A DNA stretch of 64,000 bases from JASLCR01 sp964619585 (GTDB lineage: Bacteria > Patescibacteriota > Saccharimonadia > Saccharimonadales > Saccharimonadaceae): contig CAZUCO010000001.1 in NCBI GenBank assembly GCA_964619585.1, positions 248,001 through 312,000 of the forward strand, read 5' to 3'. A program made the translations under genes and the position numbers. Below the pieces are notes generated by a model that was not told where the DNA came from, made no database searches, and saw only the letters and a list, made by a program, of their open reading frames with translations. Positions 9,370 to 17,686 of this stretch are shown piece after piece (position 1 is the first letter of the stretch; every line of letters begins with the position of its first letter).

Positions 9370-9375
9370 AACCGG

Positions 9376-9516
9376 ATGGCCGATTGCCAAGGTTGCTGTC
9401 CCAACCTGCCCCATGCCAGGGGGACCATGTGCAACAAGTGCAAGGTCAAGCGCAACGGACACACGCAGAACACCAACCACGGTGCGGCGTGTCCCGATCG
9501 ACCCAAACCCTGCTGA
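9376..9516 (+). CDS. Cysteine-rich mini-protein (cassette A)
   Basis: 46 residues starting MADCQGCCPNLPHARG and containing MCNKCKVK and, near the end, AACPDRPKPC: seven cysteines, in CxxCC, CxxC and single-Cys patterns, plus several His and basic residues. This looks like a small zinc-binding fold, but it matches no family I recognise. The start was taken at ATG 9376 because of the consensus ribosome binding site in front; the same frame is open further upstream but through inverted repeats. Codons are much richer in G and C than those of the helicase. The stop codon falls in a 6-bp hairpin (AACCCT-GCTG-AGGGTT, 9506-9521). Confidence 0.55.
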   Translation: MADCQGCCPNLPHARGTMCNKCKVKRNGHTQNTNHGAACPDRPKPC

Positions 9517-9540
9517 GGGTTCTGAGGCTTGGACCTCGAC

Positions 9541-9612
9541 GGGGATGTAGCTTAGATGGTAGAGCATCTGACTCATAGTCAGTGTGCGCGGGTTCAACTC
9601 CCGTCATCCCCC
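9541..9612 (+). tRNA. tRNA with anticodon CAT (Met, or Ile2 if lysidine-modified)
   Basis: Normal cloverleaf: acceptor GGGGATG/CATCCCC, D stem GCTT/GAGC, anticodon loop CTCATAG (anticodon CAT), T arm GCGGG-TTCAACT-CCCGT. The first pair is G-C, unlike typical bacterial initiator tRNA with its 1-72 mismatch, so it is an elongator tRNA-Met or tRNA-Ile(CAT). The CCA end is not encoded, in contrast with the Leu and Glu tRNAs further on. Confidence 0.9.
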
Positions 9613-9715
9613 CGCTTGTCGCTCGCTCCACCCATGAGCTGAGCCGCAAGAGAGATGCCTCGTCAAGAGGGTCGACTGGCCCACCGGCCGATCGATGACG
9701 TGCACTATTCCTGTC

Positions 9716-9768
9716 CGTCTCACTGGATTCATGAACGATTTCGTGACTCTAGTGAGACGTTTTATTTT
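9716..9768 (+). terminator. Rho-independent terminator after tRNA-CAT
   Basis: CGTCTCACT (9716-9724) pairs with AGTGAGACG (9751-9759), with additional inner pairing (TCATGAA with TTTCGTGA), followed by TTTTATTTT. It would end transcription running through the tRNA region. Confidence 0.65.
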
Positions 9769-9826
9769 GTCGATATTTATGTTATTATAAAAGCTCGATA
9801 CAATTCAAAACAAAAGGAGTACTCCT

Positions 9827-10072
9827 ATGTCAGCAAATCCGCTTGACCGCTTTTCACTACACAATGATAGCGACCCTCTATTCATGTCGCAAGATCACAC
9901 AAATGACATTCAGACTGAGGCATATCTAAGATTTATTGCTGAGCAGGATGCAAAAAAGAAACAGGAAGTTGAGGAGCAGGCGCGTGAACTTGCCAAGGCC
10001 ACAGGTACTTTGTTCATCGACCCGGCTATGGCCAAGGACTTACACCAGCCGTACCCTGAATTTACTGATTAG
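9827..10072 (+). CDS. Small charged protein of unknown function
   Basis: 81 residues, acidic, with a predicted helix rich in Glu, Lys and Gln (about 33-58, EQDAKKKQEVEEQARELAK). No family recognised. An AAAGGAG ribosome binding site lies seven bases before the ATG, and TACAAT (about 9801-9806) could be its -10 box. The next gene, dus, begins five bases after the stop, so the two are probably co-transcribed. Confidence 0.65.
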   Translation: MSANPLDRFSLHNDSDPLFMSQDHTNDIQTEAYLRFIAEQDAKKKQEVEEQARELAKATGTLFIDPAMAKDLHQPYPEFTD

Positions 10073-10077
10073 TTTAT

Positions 10078-11016
10078 ATGTCATTTTGGCACGACCTACC
10101 ACGACCATTTTTTGTGCTGGCCCCGATGGAGGCTGTGACTGATGTTATTTTCCGCCACGTGGTAGATAAAGCTGGTGCCCCTGACTTATACTTTTCTGAG
10201 TTTACCAATGCTACCGGGTGGGTCCATGCCGGTGATAAGGCAATTGGCGGCCGACTCATAAAAACCGATGACGAAACACGACTTGTCGCACAACTATGGG
10301 GCTCAGTCTCTGAAGATATGGCGAAGCTTGCCGCACACTGCAAAGAACTTGGTTTTCTTGGCATCGATATCAACATGGGCTGTCCCGATGCGAGCGCCGT
10401 GAAAGCTGGCGGTGGAGCGGGGATGATCCGCACACCCGAACTTGCCGCAGAGATGATTGCTGCTGCAAAATCAAGCGGGTTGCCGATTAGCGTTAAGACA
10501 CGTCTCGGGTACTCGCGTGTTGATGAGTGGCGAGATTGGTTAACGCATATCTTGCAGCAAGATATAGAAAATCTCACCATTCACCTGCGTACCAAAAAAG
10601 AGATGAGCAAAGTACCCGCTCATTTTGAGCTTATCCCAAAAATCGTAAAACTTCGTGATGAGATTGCTCCACAGACGCTACTGACTATTAATGGCGATGT
10701 CGAAGATAGGAAACAGGGCCTCAAGATTGTTGCAGAAAATCCAGGGGTAAACGGTATCATGATTGGCCGCGGGATTTTCCATAATCCTTTTGCATTTGAA
10801 CACCAATCTCAGACTCATAGTCGCGAGGAGCTCCTCAATTTGCTTCGCCTGCAGCTTGATCTGTATGATACTTACTCTCCACTCACCAATCGACCATTTG
10901 ACACCCTTAAACGCTTCTTCAAAATCTACGTCAATAGCTTTGAGGGAGCCGCCGAACTCCGCGACAAGCTGATGCATACAAAAAGCACAGACGAAGTCCG
11001 TGCTTTGCTTGGATAG
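10078..11016 (+). CDS. dus: tRNA-dihydrouridine synthase (DusB-like)
   Basis: 312 residues. FMN-dependent reduction of uridine in tRNA D loops. The TIM-barrel motifs LAPMEAVTDVIFR (14-26), NMGCPDAS (about 98-105, with the catalytic Cys), SVKTRLGY and NGIMIGRGIFHNPF are present. The usual HGRT segment reads HLRTKKEMSK, a variation on the common HGRTR..Y pattern. Start ATG 10078, closely following the upstream small gene. Confidence 0.88.
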   Translation: MSFWHDLPRPFFVLAPMEAVTDVIFRHVVDKAGAPDLYFSEFTNATGWVHAGDKAIGGRLIKTDDETRLVAQLWGSVSEDMAKLAAHCKELGFLGIDINMGCPDASAVKAGGGAGMIRTPELAAEMIAAAKSSGLPISVKTRLGYSRVDEWRDWLTHILQQDIENLTIHLRTKKEMSKVPAHFELIPKIVKLRDEIAPQTLLTINGDVEDRKQGLKIVAENPGVNGIMIGRGIFHNPFAFEHQSQTHSREELLNLLRLQLDLYDTYSPLTNRPFDTLKRFFKIYVNSFEGAAELRDKLMHTKSTDEVRALLG

Positions 11017-11026
11017 TTCACGCTAC

Positions 11027-11929
11027 CTATTCATCAACAGGAAGGCGGAAAAGCACCTGGAGCGACCCATCTGTCAGAGCCATTAACGTCGCGATGGTTA
11101 TCATCACCCTGGCAGTAATAAAACGCCATCGATCAAGATACTGAGAATCTTGCGGAAGCAACATGCTCGCAAGTTCCTTTGAACGCCACACGTCATAGCC
11201 AAATGCCTGCATACCTTCGTGACCATCCGCAAATCGGTTTGAGGCAAATGTCGTACCAGGAACAAAGTTCACAATCACCAGCTTTTCGTTGTGCGTACCA
11301 GTGAGCGTCGAGACACTTCCTGGCGCTTTTTCTTCAAGTAGCGGCAATAGTTCGTCATTCTGCGCGAAGTAGTCTTCGGCATGCGCATCAAGTACGACCG
11401 ACGCCCCAAGTACGCGTAAGTAGTCATCACGTACAAAATCTTCTGCAAGAATTGCTCTCGTGAGACGCTTACTATCTTCGACAAGCTGCGGGTCGCTGAG
11501 GCAGGCGAGAATAGTAGCAACACTATCGATTGCCCCGCAACCAACCTTGCCATCTTGATGCTCCGCATTGTCGCGGTGGCCACCTGGCGAGAGTCCAAGC
11601 CGTAAATAGTTATCGAGCATACTCTCGAAATCACTGAGGAATGTACCACGCGTTAGATCATCCCGATCAACGCCTAGACGATACGCAAGCGCTGCGCCTG
11701 TAGCGCCCCCTGGGACCTGCGGGCCAAGCTCTGCCTCATCAAGATCCGGATCATGACGGCCATCAATACAACGGGTCTTTGCCTTGGGATTGACTTCAAC
11801 ATAATACTCATCCAGCGCCTCTATGACTGCCGGAATATTAACAAAAACATCCTCTGCACTGACACCACCTCGCCATGGTGCATTTGATAGTCGACCAATG
11901 TGAACAATTCGAGTTTGCTGCATACCCAC
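11027..11929 (-). CDS. Unknown protein, possibly zeta-class (cadmium-type) carbonic anhydrase-like
   Basis: 300 residues, soluble. The conserved-looking metal-site candidates are RCIDGRHD (about 53-60), VPGGATGAALAY (about 72-83), GGHRDNAEHQDG (about 116-127) and VGCGAID (about 129-135). A Cys...His...Cys layout with CIDGR and GCGA resembles the CDCA repeat of diatom cadmium carbonic anhydrases, but this is recollection of a pattern, not an alignment. It begins 14 bases after atpC ends and is likely the last gene of the ATPase operon. Confidence 0.45.
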   Translation of the reverse strand: MGMQQTRIVHIGRLSNAPWRGGVSAEDVFVNIPAVIEALDEYYVEVNPKAKTRCIDGRHDPDLDEAELGPQVPGGATGAALAYRLGVDRDDLTRGTFLSDFESMLDNYLRLGLSPGGHRDNAEHQDGKVGCGAIDSVATILACLSDPQLVEDSKRLTRAILAEDFVRDDYLRVLGASVVLDAHAEDYFAQNDELLPLLEEKAPGSVSTLTGTHNEKLVIVNFVPGTTFASNRFADGHEGMQAFGYDVWRSKELASMLLPQDSQYLDRWRFITARVMITIATLMALTDGSLQVLFRLPVDE

Positions 11930-11943
11930 CTTACTTTCTTTTC

Positions 11944-12366
11944 TTAACGTCGATGTCGGCGACGGAGACCCGCCACATTCAGGCGTACCTGATGGCGATC
12001 AACCAGCGCTGTAGCTTTTTCTAGCTCAACTGCGTTTTTGGCGTTCTTCTGCATCGCGAGCGCCTTATCGAGTGCTGCCTTTGACTCTGTCTCGACAATA
12101 TCATCACCGTGATCTGCTTCATCAACAAGCACCTTCACAACATCAGGAGTAATCTCAATCACCCCACCCGATACTGCAAAGTAATCAAGCTTGCTATCAG
12201 GGTCACCTTTTTTTGTACGCACTGCAATAGCACCAGGCACAGCCACACTCACGAGTGGCTCATGCCCAGGAAACACACCGATCGGACCAGCCGCAGTGGG
12301 GAGCTGCACTTCATAGACGTCTTCGTCTTTCTGCACTCCCATCAATGTTACAAGCTGCAAACGCAT
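11944..12366 (-). CDS. atpC: ATP synthase epsilon subunit
   Basis: 140 residues. The beta-sandwich domain shows AAGPIGVFPGHEPLVSVAVPGAI, equivalent to the family's G.....PGH.PL. segment, then the helical C-terminal hairpin (KAALDKALAMQ.., VELEKATALVDRHQVRLNVAGLRRR). It couples rotation to the central stalk and may inhibit hydrolysis. Located eight bases after atpD. Confidence 0.92.
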   Translation of the reverse strand: MRLQLVTLMGVQKDEDVYEVQLPTAAGPIGVFPGHEPLVSVAVPGAIAVRTKKGDPDSKLDYFAVSGGVIEITPDVVKVLVDEADHGDDIVETESKAALDKALAMQKNAKNAVELEKATALVDRHQVRLNVAGLRRRHRR

Positions 12367-12373
12367 CAGAGTA

Positions 12374-13750
12374 CTAGTCCTTCTTCTCGCTTAGCGGGCC
12401 AGGAGCCATGTAGAACCAGTTTTCCGGCTTGTCGTCGTACTTACCGTCGAGAATATCACGTGCATCCTTGATAGTATCCTCAAGCTTACAGTACACACCT
12501 TTGTTGCCAGTAAACTGCTCAGCAACATGGAATGGCTGCGCAAAGAATCGCTGCAGACGACGAGCACGGTTGACGGTCTTTTTCTGTTCGTCAGAAAGCT
12601 CATCCATACCAAGGATCGCAATGATATCTTGGAGGTCTTTGTATTCCTGCATCGTACGCTGCACTTCACGAGCAACAGAATAGTGAGTCTCACCGATGAC
12701 TTCTGGGTCGAGCGCATTTGATGAGCTATCGAGCACGTCAACAGCTGGGTAGATACCAATTTCCGTCAGTGCTCGGTTCATCGAAATCGTCGCATCAAGG
12801 TGGGCGAAAGTTGTCGCTGGAGCTGGGTCAGTCATGTCGTCAGCTGGCACATAAACGGCCTGCACTGACGTGATTGAACCTTTCTTTGTAGAGGTAATAC
12901 GCTCTTGGAGCATACCCATCTCTTGCTGAAGGTTAGGCTGATAGCCCACCGCAGACGGTAAGCGACCGAGTAGAGCAGATACCTCGGCGCCAGCCTGAGT
13001 ATAACGGAAGATGTTGTCAACAAAGAGAAGTACGTCTTTTCCTTCGTCACGGAAGCTTTCCGCCATCGCAAGCCCCGAAAGTGCCACACGAAGACGAGCC
13101 CCAGGGGGTTCATTCATCTGACCAAAGACAAGTGATGTCTTGTCGAGCACCTTGCTGTCTGCGAGCTCTTCATAGAGGTCTTTACCCTCACGAGTACGCT
13201 CACCAACACCAGCAAATACCGAGTTACCTGAGTGGTAGGCAGCGATGTTGTTGATAAGTTCCTGGATAAGAACCGTCTTACCGACACCAGCACCGGCGAA
13301 GAGACCAGCTTTACCACCCTTAGTCAGTGGGGCAATGAGGTCGATTACCTTGATACCTGTCTCGAGAATCTCAGTCTTGTTTGACTGTTCAGCGAGCGTA
13401 GGAGTATCACGGTGAATTGAAGCACGCCTACCAGTTACGGCACCCTTGCCATCGATTGGGTTACCAACTACGTCAAACATACGGCCCTGGGTCTGTTCAC
13501 CAACAGGTACCGAGATAGGAGCGCCAGTTGCTTCTACCGCGTCACCGCGCTTGAGGCCATCAGTGCTACTCATCGCAATTGCACGCACGGTGTGCTCGTC
13601 AAGGTGCTGTGCAACCTCAAATACAAGCGTGTCTTTACCACGCTTGATCTCAAGTGCATCGTAAATCGCTGGCAGCTTTCCAGTCGCAAACTCAACGTCT
13701 ACGACCACGCCCACGACTTGGGTTATTGTTCCTTGTTGTTTACTCATCAT
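12374..13750 (-). CDS. atpD: ATP synthase beta subunit
   Basis: 458 residues. Catalytic F1 subunit: Walker A GGAGVGKT (about 152-159), the catalytic Glu in VGERTREGKDLY, Walker B LLFVDNIFRYTQAG, and the DELSD motif (ILGMDELSDEQKKTV) near 380. Length is normal. The ATG overlaps the end of the preceding small gene by four bases, implying translational coupling. Confidence 0.97.
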   Translation of the reverse strand: MMSKQQGTITQVVGVVVDVEFATGKLPAIYDALEIKRGKDTLVFEVAQHLDEHTVRAIAMSSTDGLKRGDAVEATGAPISVPVGEQTQGRMFDVVGNPIDGKGAVTGRRASIHRDTPTLAEQSNKTEILETGIKVIDLIAPLTKGGKAGLFAGAGVGKTVLIQELINNIAAYHSGNSVFAGVGERTREGKDLYEELADSKVLDKTSLVFGQMNEPPGARLRVALSGLAMAESFRDEGKDVLLFVDNIFRYTQAGAEVSALLGRLPSAVGYQPNLQQEMGMLQERITSTKKGSITSVQAVYVPADDMTDPAPATTFAHLDATISMNRALTEIGIYPAVDVLDSSSNALDPEVIGETHYSVAREVQRTMQEYKDLQDIIAILGMDELSDEQKKTVNRARRLQRFFAQPFHVAEQFTGNKGVYCKLEDTIKDARDILDGKYDDKPENWFYMAPGPLSEKKD

Positions 13751-13944
13751 TCTTCTCCTTCATTCATCCATTTGTCTCTTGGTAACTCATCTAGGCTAAC
13801 GATCTCTACTGTTTCACCGTCTGATCGAAAAGCATCTGGTCCATACAACCGCATATCGTCCGGACTGATCTCAACTTCGGCGCCACTTGAGTCGATAATA
13901 ATGATCCTCTCCGGCTGATGGGGAAGTATTAATCTTTCATTCAT
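13747..13944 (-). CDS. Small unknown protein inside the ATPase operon
   Basis: 65 residues, acidic (MNERLILPHQPERIIIID...). Not recognised. Its ends overlap both neighbours by four bases (ATGA-type junctions), so it is translated as part of the operon between the 239-residue gene and atpD. The repeated IIIIDSSGAEVEISPDD pattern suggests a short beta hairpin-rich fold. Confidence 0.6.
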   Translation of the reverse strand: MNERLILPHQPERIIIIDSSGAEVEISPDDMRLYGPDAFRSDGETVEIVSLDELPRDKWMNEGEE

Positions 13945-14660
13945 TGTGCTGTCTCCATTGTTGATTCATCCTCTCGCGCATCAGCATACTGCTCGGCAAA
14001 AGCATATAGCTCTGCGAACTCATGCATTGAAAGCTCTACGCCGGCATACTCGAGCTCCTTCATCAAATCTGTATAGTCAGCACGCATGAAAAGGTTCGCG
14101 TCTTCACTCCAATAGTCAGCGGCCGGGTTCGCATTTTCAGCCCTTACACATCGCCGTACACATTCTTTGATAAGTGAAGCTTCAGGGTGCGATAGAAGAA
14201 TAAGAGGGAACTCGGTCTCCAGTATTATCTCGCTCGCCGCATCACTACCAAGCGAGTGCAGTATCGCATCATCAATTCCACCTTCTGCACGCTCGGTCCA
14301 TCGCTCTTGTTCTGTTGAGCCAATAGCTCTCGCTTCTTGCAACCCGTGAGCCACGATGTCGCGCTCATCCGACAAAAGCAACCTCTTTCCTTCCGGAGTT
14401 TTGAGAGTCTCTACTCCAACAGCATTACGAGCTTCTTTCACTATGGCTCTCTGAAAACTCTTTGTGGCTCTGTAAAGTTCAACGTACTCTGCATCCCGTA
14501 GCCAGTCACCCCCAGTTGTTTCATGATAAGCCAGTTGTATCTGTTCATCGCTAGAGTCGTATCCAGCATAGGTGTCTGTCCAATCAACTATCTGCACCAC
14601 TTCTCCGAATTCAGGGTCTTCAACAACTTTCGGGCGCAGCATCATCTCGGGGTTTATCAT
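13941..14660 (-). CDS. Unknown 239-residue protein inside the ATPase operon
   Basis: Acidic, mostly helical protein without membrane segments, not recognised. It lies between atpG and atpD, overlapping each adjoining reading frame by four bases. Ala/Glu-rich helices dominate the C-terminal half (ELEYAGVELSMHEFAELYAFAEQYADA). Its position suggests a role connected with ATPase assembly or regulation in this lineage, but that is inference from location only. Confidence 0.6.
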   Translation of the reverse strand: MINPEMMLRPKVVEDPEFGEVVQIVDWTDTYAGYDSSDEQIQLAYHETTGGDWLRDAEYVELYRATKSFQRAIVKEARNAVGVETLKTPEGKRLLLSDERDIVAHGLQEARAIGSTEQERWTERAEGGIDDAILHSLGSDAASEIILETEFPLILLSHPEASLIKECVRRCVRAENANPAADYWSEDANLFMRADYTDLMKELEYAGVELSMHEFAELYAFAEQYADAREDESTMETAQ

Positions 14661-15523
14661 TTCATCGCCTCCGCACCACCGCTAATTTCCGCTAGCTCCT
14701 GTGTGATCGCTGCCTGGCGAGCTTTGTTCATCGCAAGCGTCAGGTCGTCGATCAGGTCAGATGCATTGTCGGTTGCGTTTTTCATGGCAAGCATACGCAT
14801 ACTGTGCTCACTTGCACGAGCATCAAGCTGTGCCTGGAAGAGCTGCGCACCGACAAGACGGTACACCACGCTCTCAAGCACGGTTTCGGCATCAGGCTCA
14901 AATGTTGCTTCAGTCAAATACCCGGTATCAAGATCGAGACTTGCACCGGCAGGGAGCAGACGTTCGACTTTCGGCTTCTGCGTAATGCTTGAGATGAATT
15001 CTGTGTACACCACATCTACAGCATCAACTTCACTCTCAAGGAACATCTTGTAGGCTACATCAAGCACACCACGAAGTTCTGTGCCTTCAAGTGAATCCGG
15101 TAAGTCTTCGTACACGCCAGCGAGTTCGTGATCTTTCAGTCGAGTCACAAACTGCGTCACACGACGACCAATTGCAATCGACTTCGTCTGAATGCCGGCT
15201 TTTTTATCAGCCATCAGCTCACGGATGTGCTGCTTGGTAATATTCGAGTTGTACGCACCGGCAAGACCCTTATCACTTGCAATAGTGATAAGCAGACGCT
15301 TTTTCACTTCGCGCACTTCAAATAGCGGGTGGCCTTCTGTCGCACCTTGCTTTGCGAGATGCGCCAAGATTTCACGAGCGGTCTGCGTATACGGCGCAGT
15401 TGCTTTGGTAGCTTCCTGTGCTCGACGCATTTTTGAGGCCGCCACCATCTGCATAGCCTTAGTAATCTGCTTGGTATTTTTGACCGAGCGGATACGAGAC
15501 TTCAGTTGGCGTTGGCTAGGCAT
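14657..15523 (-). CDS. atpG: ATP synthase gamma subunit
   Basis: 288 residues. N-terminal helix RQLKSRIRSVKNTKQITKAMQMVAASKM is the canonical gamma signature, and the C-terminal helix MRMLAMKNATDNASDLIDDLTLAMNKARQAAITQELAEI..GGAEA is fully conserved. It forms the rotating central stalk. It overlaps the upstream small gene by eight bases. Confidence 0.96.
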   Translation of the reverse strand: MPSQRQLKSRIRSVKNTKQITKAMQMVAASKMRRAQEATKATAPYTQTAREILAHLAKQGATEGHPLFEVREVKKRLLITIASDKGLAGAYNSNITKQHIRELMADKKAGIQTKSIAIGRRVTQFVTRLKDHELAGVYEDLPDSLEGTELRGVLDVAYKMFLESEVDAVDVVYTEFISSITQKPKVERLLPAGASLDLDTGYLTEATFEPDAETVLESVVYRLVGAQLFQAQLDARASEHSMRMLAMKNATDNASDLIDDLTLAMNKARQAAITQELAEISGGAEAMK

Positions 15524-15749
15524 CAGCTAGCCCTTCTTTACTTTCATCATTTAGTTCTTTTGCATACTTGAGAAGCCTTTCAAGCTTTTCAATTGGCAGC
15601 TCTCTTGCAACAGCACCGATAGAATTGCTTAATTGAACACGTTGGATGAATTCAGTAGTTCTGATCTCATCCCTAGAAATATCTTTATCTCCACGATAAG
15701 CTTCGTGAGGACCTTGATTTTGTCCTTGTTCTAGACCTTGATATGCCAT
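15516..15749 (-). CDS. Small unknown protein between atpA and atpG
   Basis: 77 residues, Gln/Gly-rich at the N-terminus then helical (ELPIEKLERLLKYAKELNDES). Not recognised. It starts three bases after the atpA stop and overlaps atpG by eight bases, so it belongs to the operon. Confidence 0.6.
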   Translation of the reverse strand: MAYQGLEQGQNQGPHEAYRGDKDISRDEIRTTEFIQRVQLSNSIGAVARELPIEKLERLLKYAKELNDESKEGLADA

Positions 15750-15752
15750 AGC

Positions 15753-17288
15753 TTATCCTTCAAATCCCTTCGCGGCCGATTTGGCAACTTTTTCGATCAG
15801 CTTGGCAACTTTTGAGTCACTTTCAACTTTCTCAGAACCCTTGTTGAGCTCTTGCATGTCTTTCTTGTGATCAGTCCAAAGCTTTGTCAGCATCGCCATC
15901 TGCGCATCCTTAATCTTAGCTACTGGAACAGCGTCAAATGCACCGGAATCAACCGCATAGATAGAAGCACATTGCTCCCAAATACTCATTGGTTGGTACT
16001 GTGGCTGTTTGAGCAGTTCAGTCAGGCGTTGACCACGGTCGATCTGTGACTTTGTCGCTTCATCGAGGTCTGAGCCAAACTGCGCAAAGCTCGCAAGCTC
16101 ACGGAACTGTGAAAGACCAAGCTTGAGGTGGCCAGAAACCGACTTAACAGCCTTTGTCTGAGCGTCACCACCAACACGGCTCACTGAGAGGCCAGCAGAA
16201 ATCGCTGGGCGAATACCTTGGTTAAATAGGTCAGTCTCCATAAAGATCTGACCATCGGTAATAGAAATCACGTTAGTCGGGATGTAGGCAGAAATGTCGC
16301 CAGCCTGCGTCTCAATGATCGGTAGAGCAGTCAGTGAACCTGCACCGAGATCATCAGAAAGCTTCGCTGAACGCTCAAGTAGACGAGAGTGAAGATAGAA
16401 GACGTCTCCAGGGAAGGCTTCGCGTCCAGGTGGGCGACGAAGGAGCAGTGACATCTGGCGGTAGGCAACGGCGTGCTTCGTGAGGTCGTCGTAGATCATG
16501 AGAGCATGACCGCCCTTGTCGCGGAAATATTCACCCATGGCAGTACCTGCATATGGCGCAAGGTAGAGCAGAGAAGCCGGGTCAGACGGACCAGTTGCTA
16601 CCACGATGGTTTGCTCCATCACACCTTCTTGCTTGAGGCGCTCGACAAGTGCTGCAACCTTTGAAAGTTTCTGACCAACTGCCACGTAGATATTGACGAT
16701 ATCAGACTTGTTGCGAGCTTGGTTGATCATAGTATCGATAGCGACAGCCGTTTTACCGGTCTGACGGTCACCGATAATCAGCTCACGCTGACCACGACCG
16801 ATAGGGAACATCGCGTCAATCGCCATAATACCCGTCATCATAGGCTCGTGCACATGCTTACGGCCCATCACACCAATTGCTTCGCGCTCTACTGGGTTAC
16901 GAGTCTTTGTCTTGATCGCCGGACCACCATCAAGTGGACGTCCAAGCGGGTCAACGACGCGACCGAGTAGTTCCTCGCCCACAGGTACGGTCAAGATTTC
17001 ACCTTTGAGACGCACGGTGTTACCAGCGGCAACTTCAGCATCGTTGCCAAGGATCACTGCACCGATCTCATCTTCCATAAGGTTGAGTGCGAATGCTTCA
17101 ACCACACCGTTTGGCGTGTCGATTTCAAGCACTTCACTATATCCAGCACCAGTTAGGCCATGGATCCATGCCACACCGTCACCAACACGGATAACGATAC
17201 CAGCATCTTTGAGACCTTCAGATGTCTCGAGGCCAGCAATCGCATTCTGTAATTCCTTTGATAATTCTGCTACTTCTAGGTTCGCCAT
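15753..17288 (-). CDS. atpA: ATP synthase alpha subunit
   Basis: 511 residues. Non-catalytic nucleotide-binding F1 subunit: Walker A GDRQTGKT (about 170-177), DPLGRPLDG, ALMIYDDLTKHAVAYRQMSLLLRRPPGREAFPGD split over the usual conserved block, and the arginine finger region ISAGLSVSRVGGDAQ. Length is normal. A 14-base gap separates it from atpH. Confidence 0.97.
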   Translation of the reverse strand: MANLEVAELSKELQNAIAGLETSEGLKDAGIVIRVGDGVAWIHGLTGAGYSEVLEIDTPNGVVEAFALNLMEDEIGAVILGNDAEVAAGNTVRLKGEILTVPVGEELLGRVVDPLGRPLDGGPAIKTKTRNPVEREAIGVMGRKHVHEPMMTGIMAIDAMFPIGRGQRELIIGDRQTGKTAVAIDTMINQARNKSDIVNIYVAVGQKLSKVAALVERLKQEGVMEQTIVVATGPSDPASLLYLAPYAGTAMGEYFRDKGGHALMIYDDLTKHAVAYRQMSLLLRRPPGREAFPGDVFYLHSRLLERSAKLSDDLGAGSLTALPIIETQAGDISAYIPTNVISITDGQIFMETDLFNQGIRPAISAGLSVSRVGGDAQTKAVKSVSGHLKLGLSQFRELASFAQFGSDLDEATKSQIDRGQRLTELLKQPQYQPMSIWEQCASIYAVDSGAFDAVPVAKIKDAQMAMLTKLWTDHKKDMQELNKGSEKVESDSKVAKLIEKVAKSAAKGFEG

Positions 17289-17302
17289 ATTGCTCCTCTT
17301 TA

Positions 17303-17686
17303 TTACGCCGTCAATTTGTCTAATTTCGCTTTTACCGTAAAGTCTGCCACGCTGCCTGGAAGTTCAACCCGAACACCGCCGATCACCGATTCATCAATCC
17401 GTGCGCGCAAAATCACTTGCTTCACATTCGACTGTTCAGCTTTCACCAGCTGCTCAATCGATTGCTTTGCTTCACCGGATAATTCACGCGCAGATATAAC
17501 CGTAACCAGGGCTGTGCCACTTGCGAGTAGTCTAGCTTCAATGTCACGAACAATCAGCTCAAGCTCGCGTGTGCGACCAGTATCGAGAAGGTGCGCGGCC
17601 AGCTCTTTCATGACAGTCTTTACATTGTCACCCTTTAAAAGGCGAGTAGCCGCGTGGTCAGACAATTTGCGACGTGATAGTTTCAC
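17303..17686 (-). CDS. atpH: ATP synthase delta subunit, short form
   Basis: 127 residues, against about 175-180 in most bacteria. The C-terminal hallmark is present: VILRARIDESVIGGVRVELPGSVADFTVKAKLDKL is broken here into ARIDESVIGGVRVEL and DFTVKAKLDKL. About 50 residues are missing from the N-terminal helical domain that binds the alpha subunit. It overlaps atpF by one base. Reading frame is intact, so this looks like a genuine short form. Confidence 0.88.
   Translation of the reverse strand: MKLSRRKLSDHAATRLLKGDNVKTVMKELAAHLLDTGRTRELELIVRDIEARLLASGTALVTVISARELSGEAKQSIEQLVKAEQSNVKQVILRARIDESVIGGVRVELPGSVADFTVKAKLDKLTA

Noticed and set aside
9199..9375. Upstream extension of the cysteine-rich frame
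   Set aside because: Passes through perfect inverted repeats; the consensus ribosome binding site points to the ATG at 9376.
8845..9540. RNase P RNA, tmRNA or SRP RNA
   Set aside because: None of their hallmark conserved sequences is visible in either strand.
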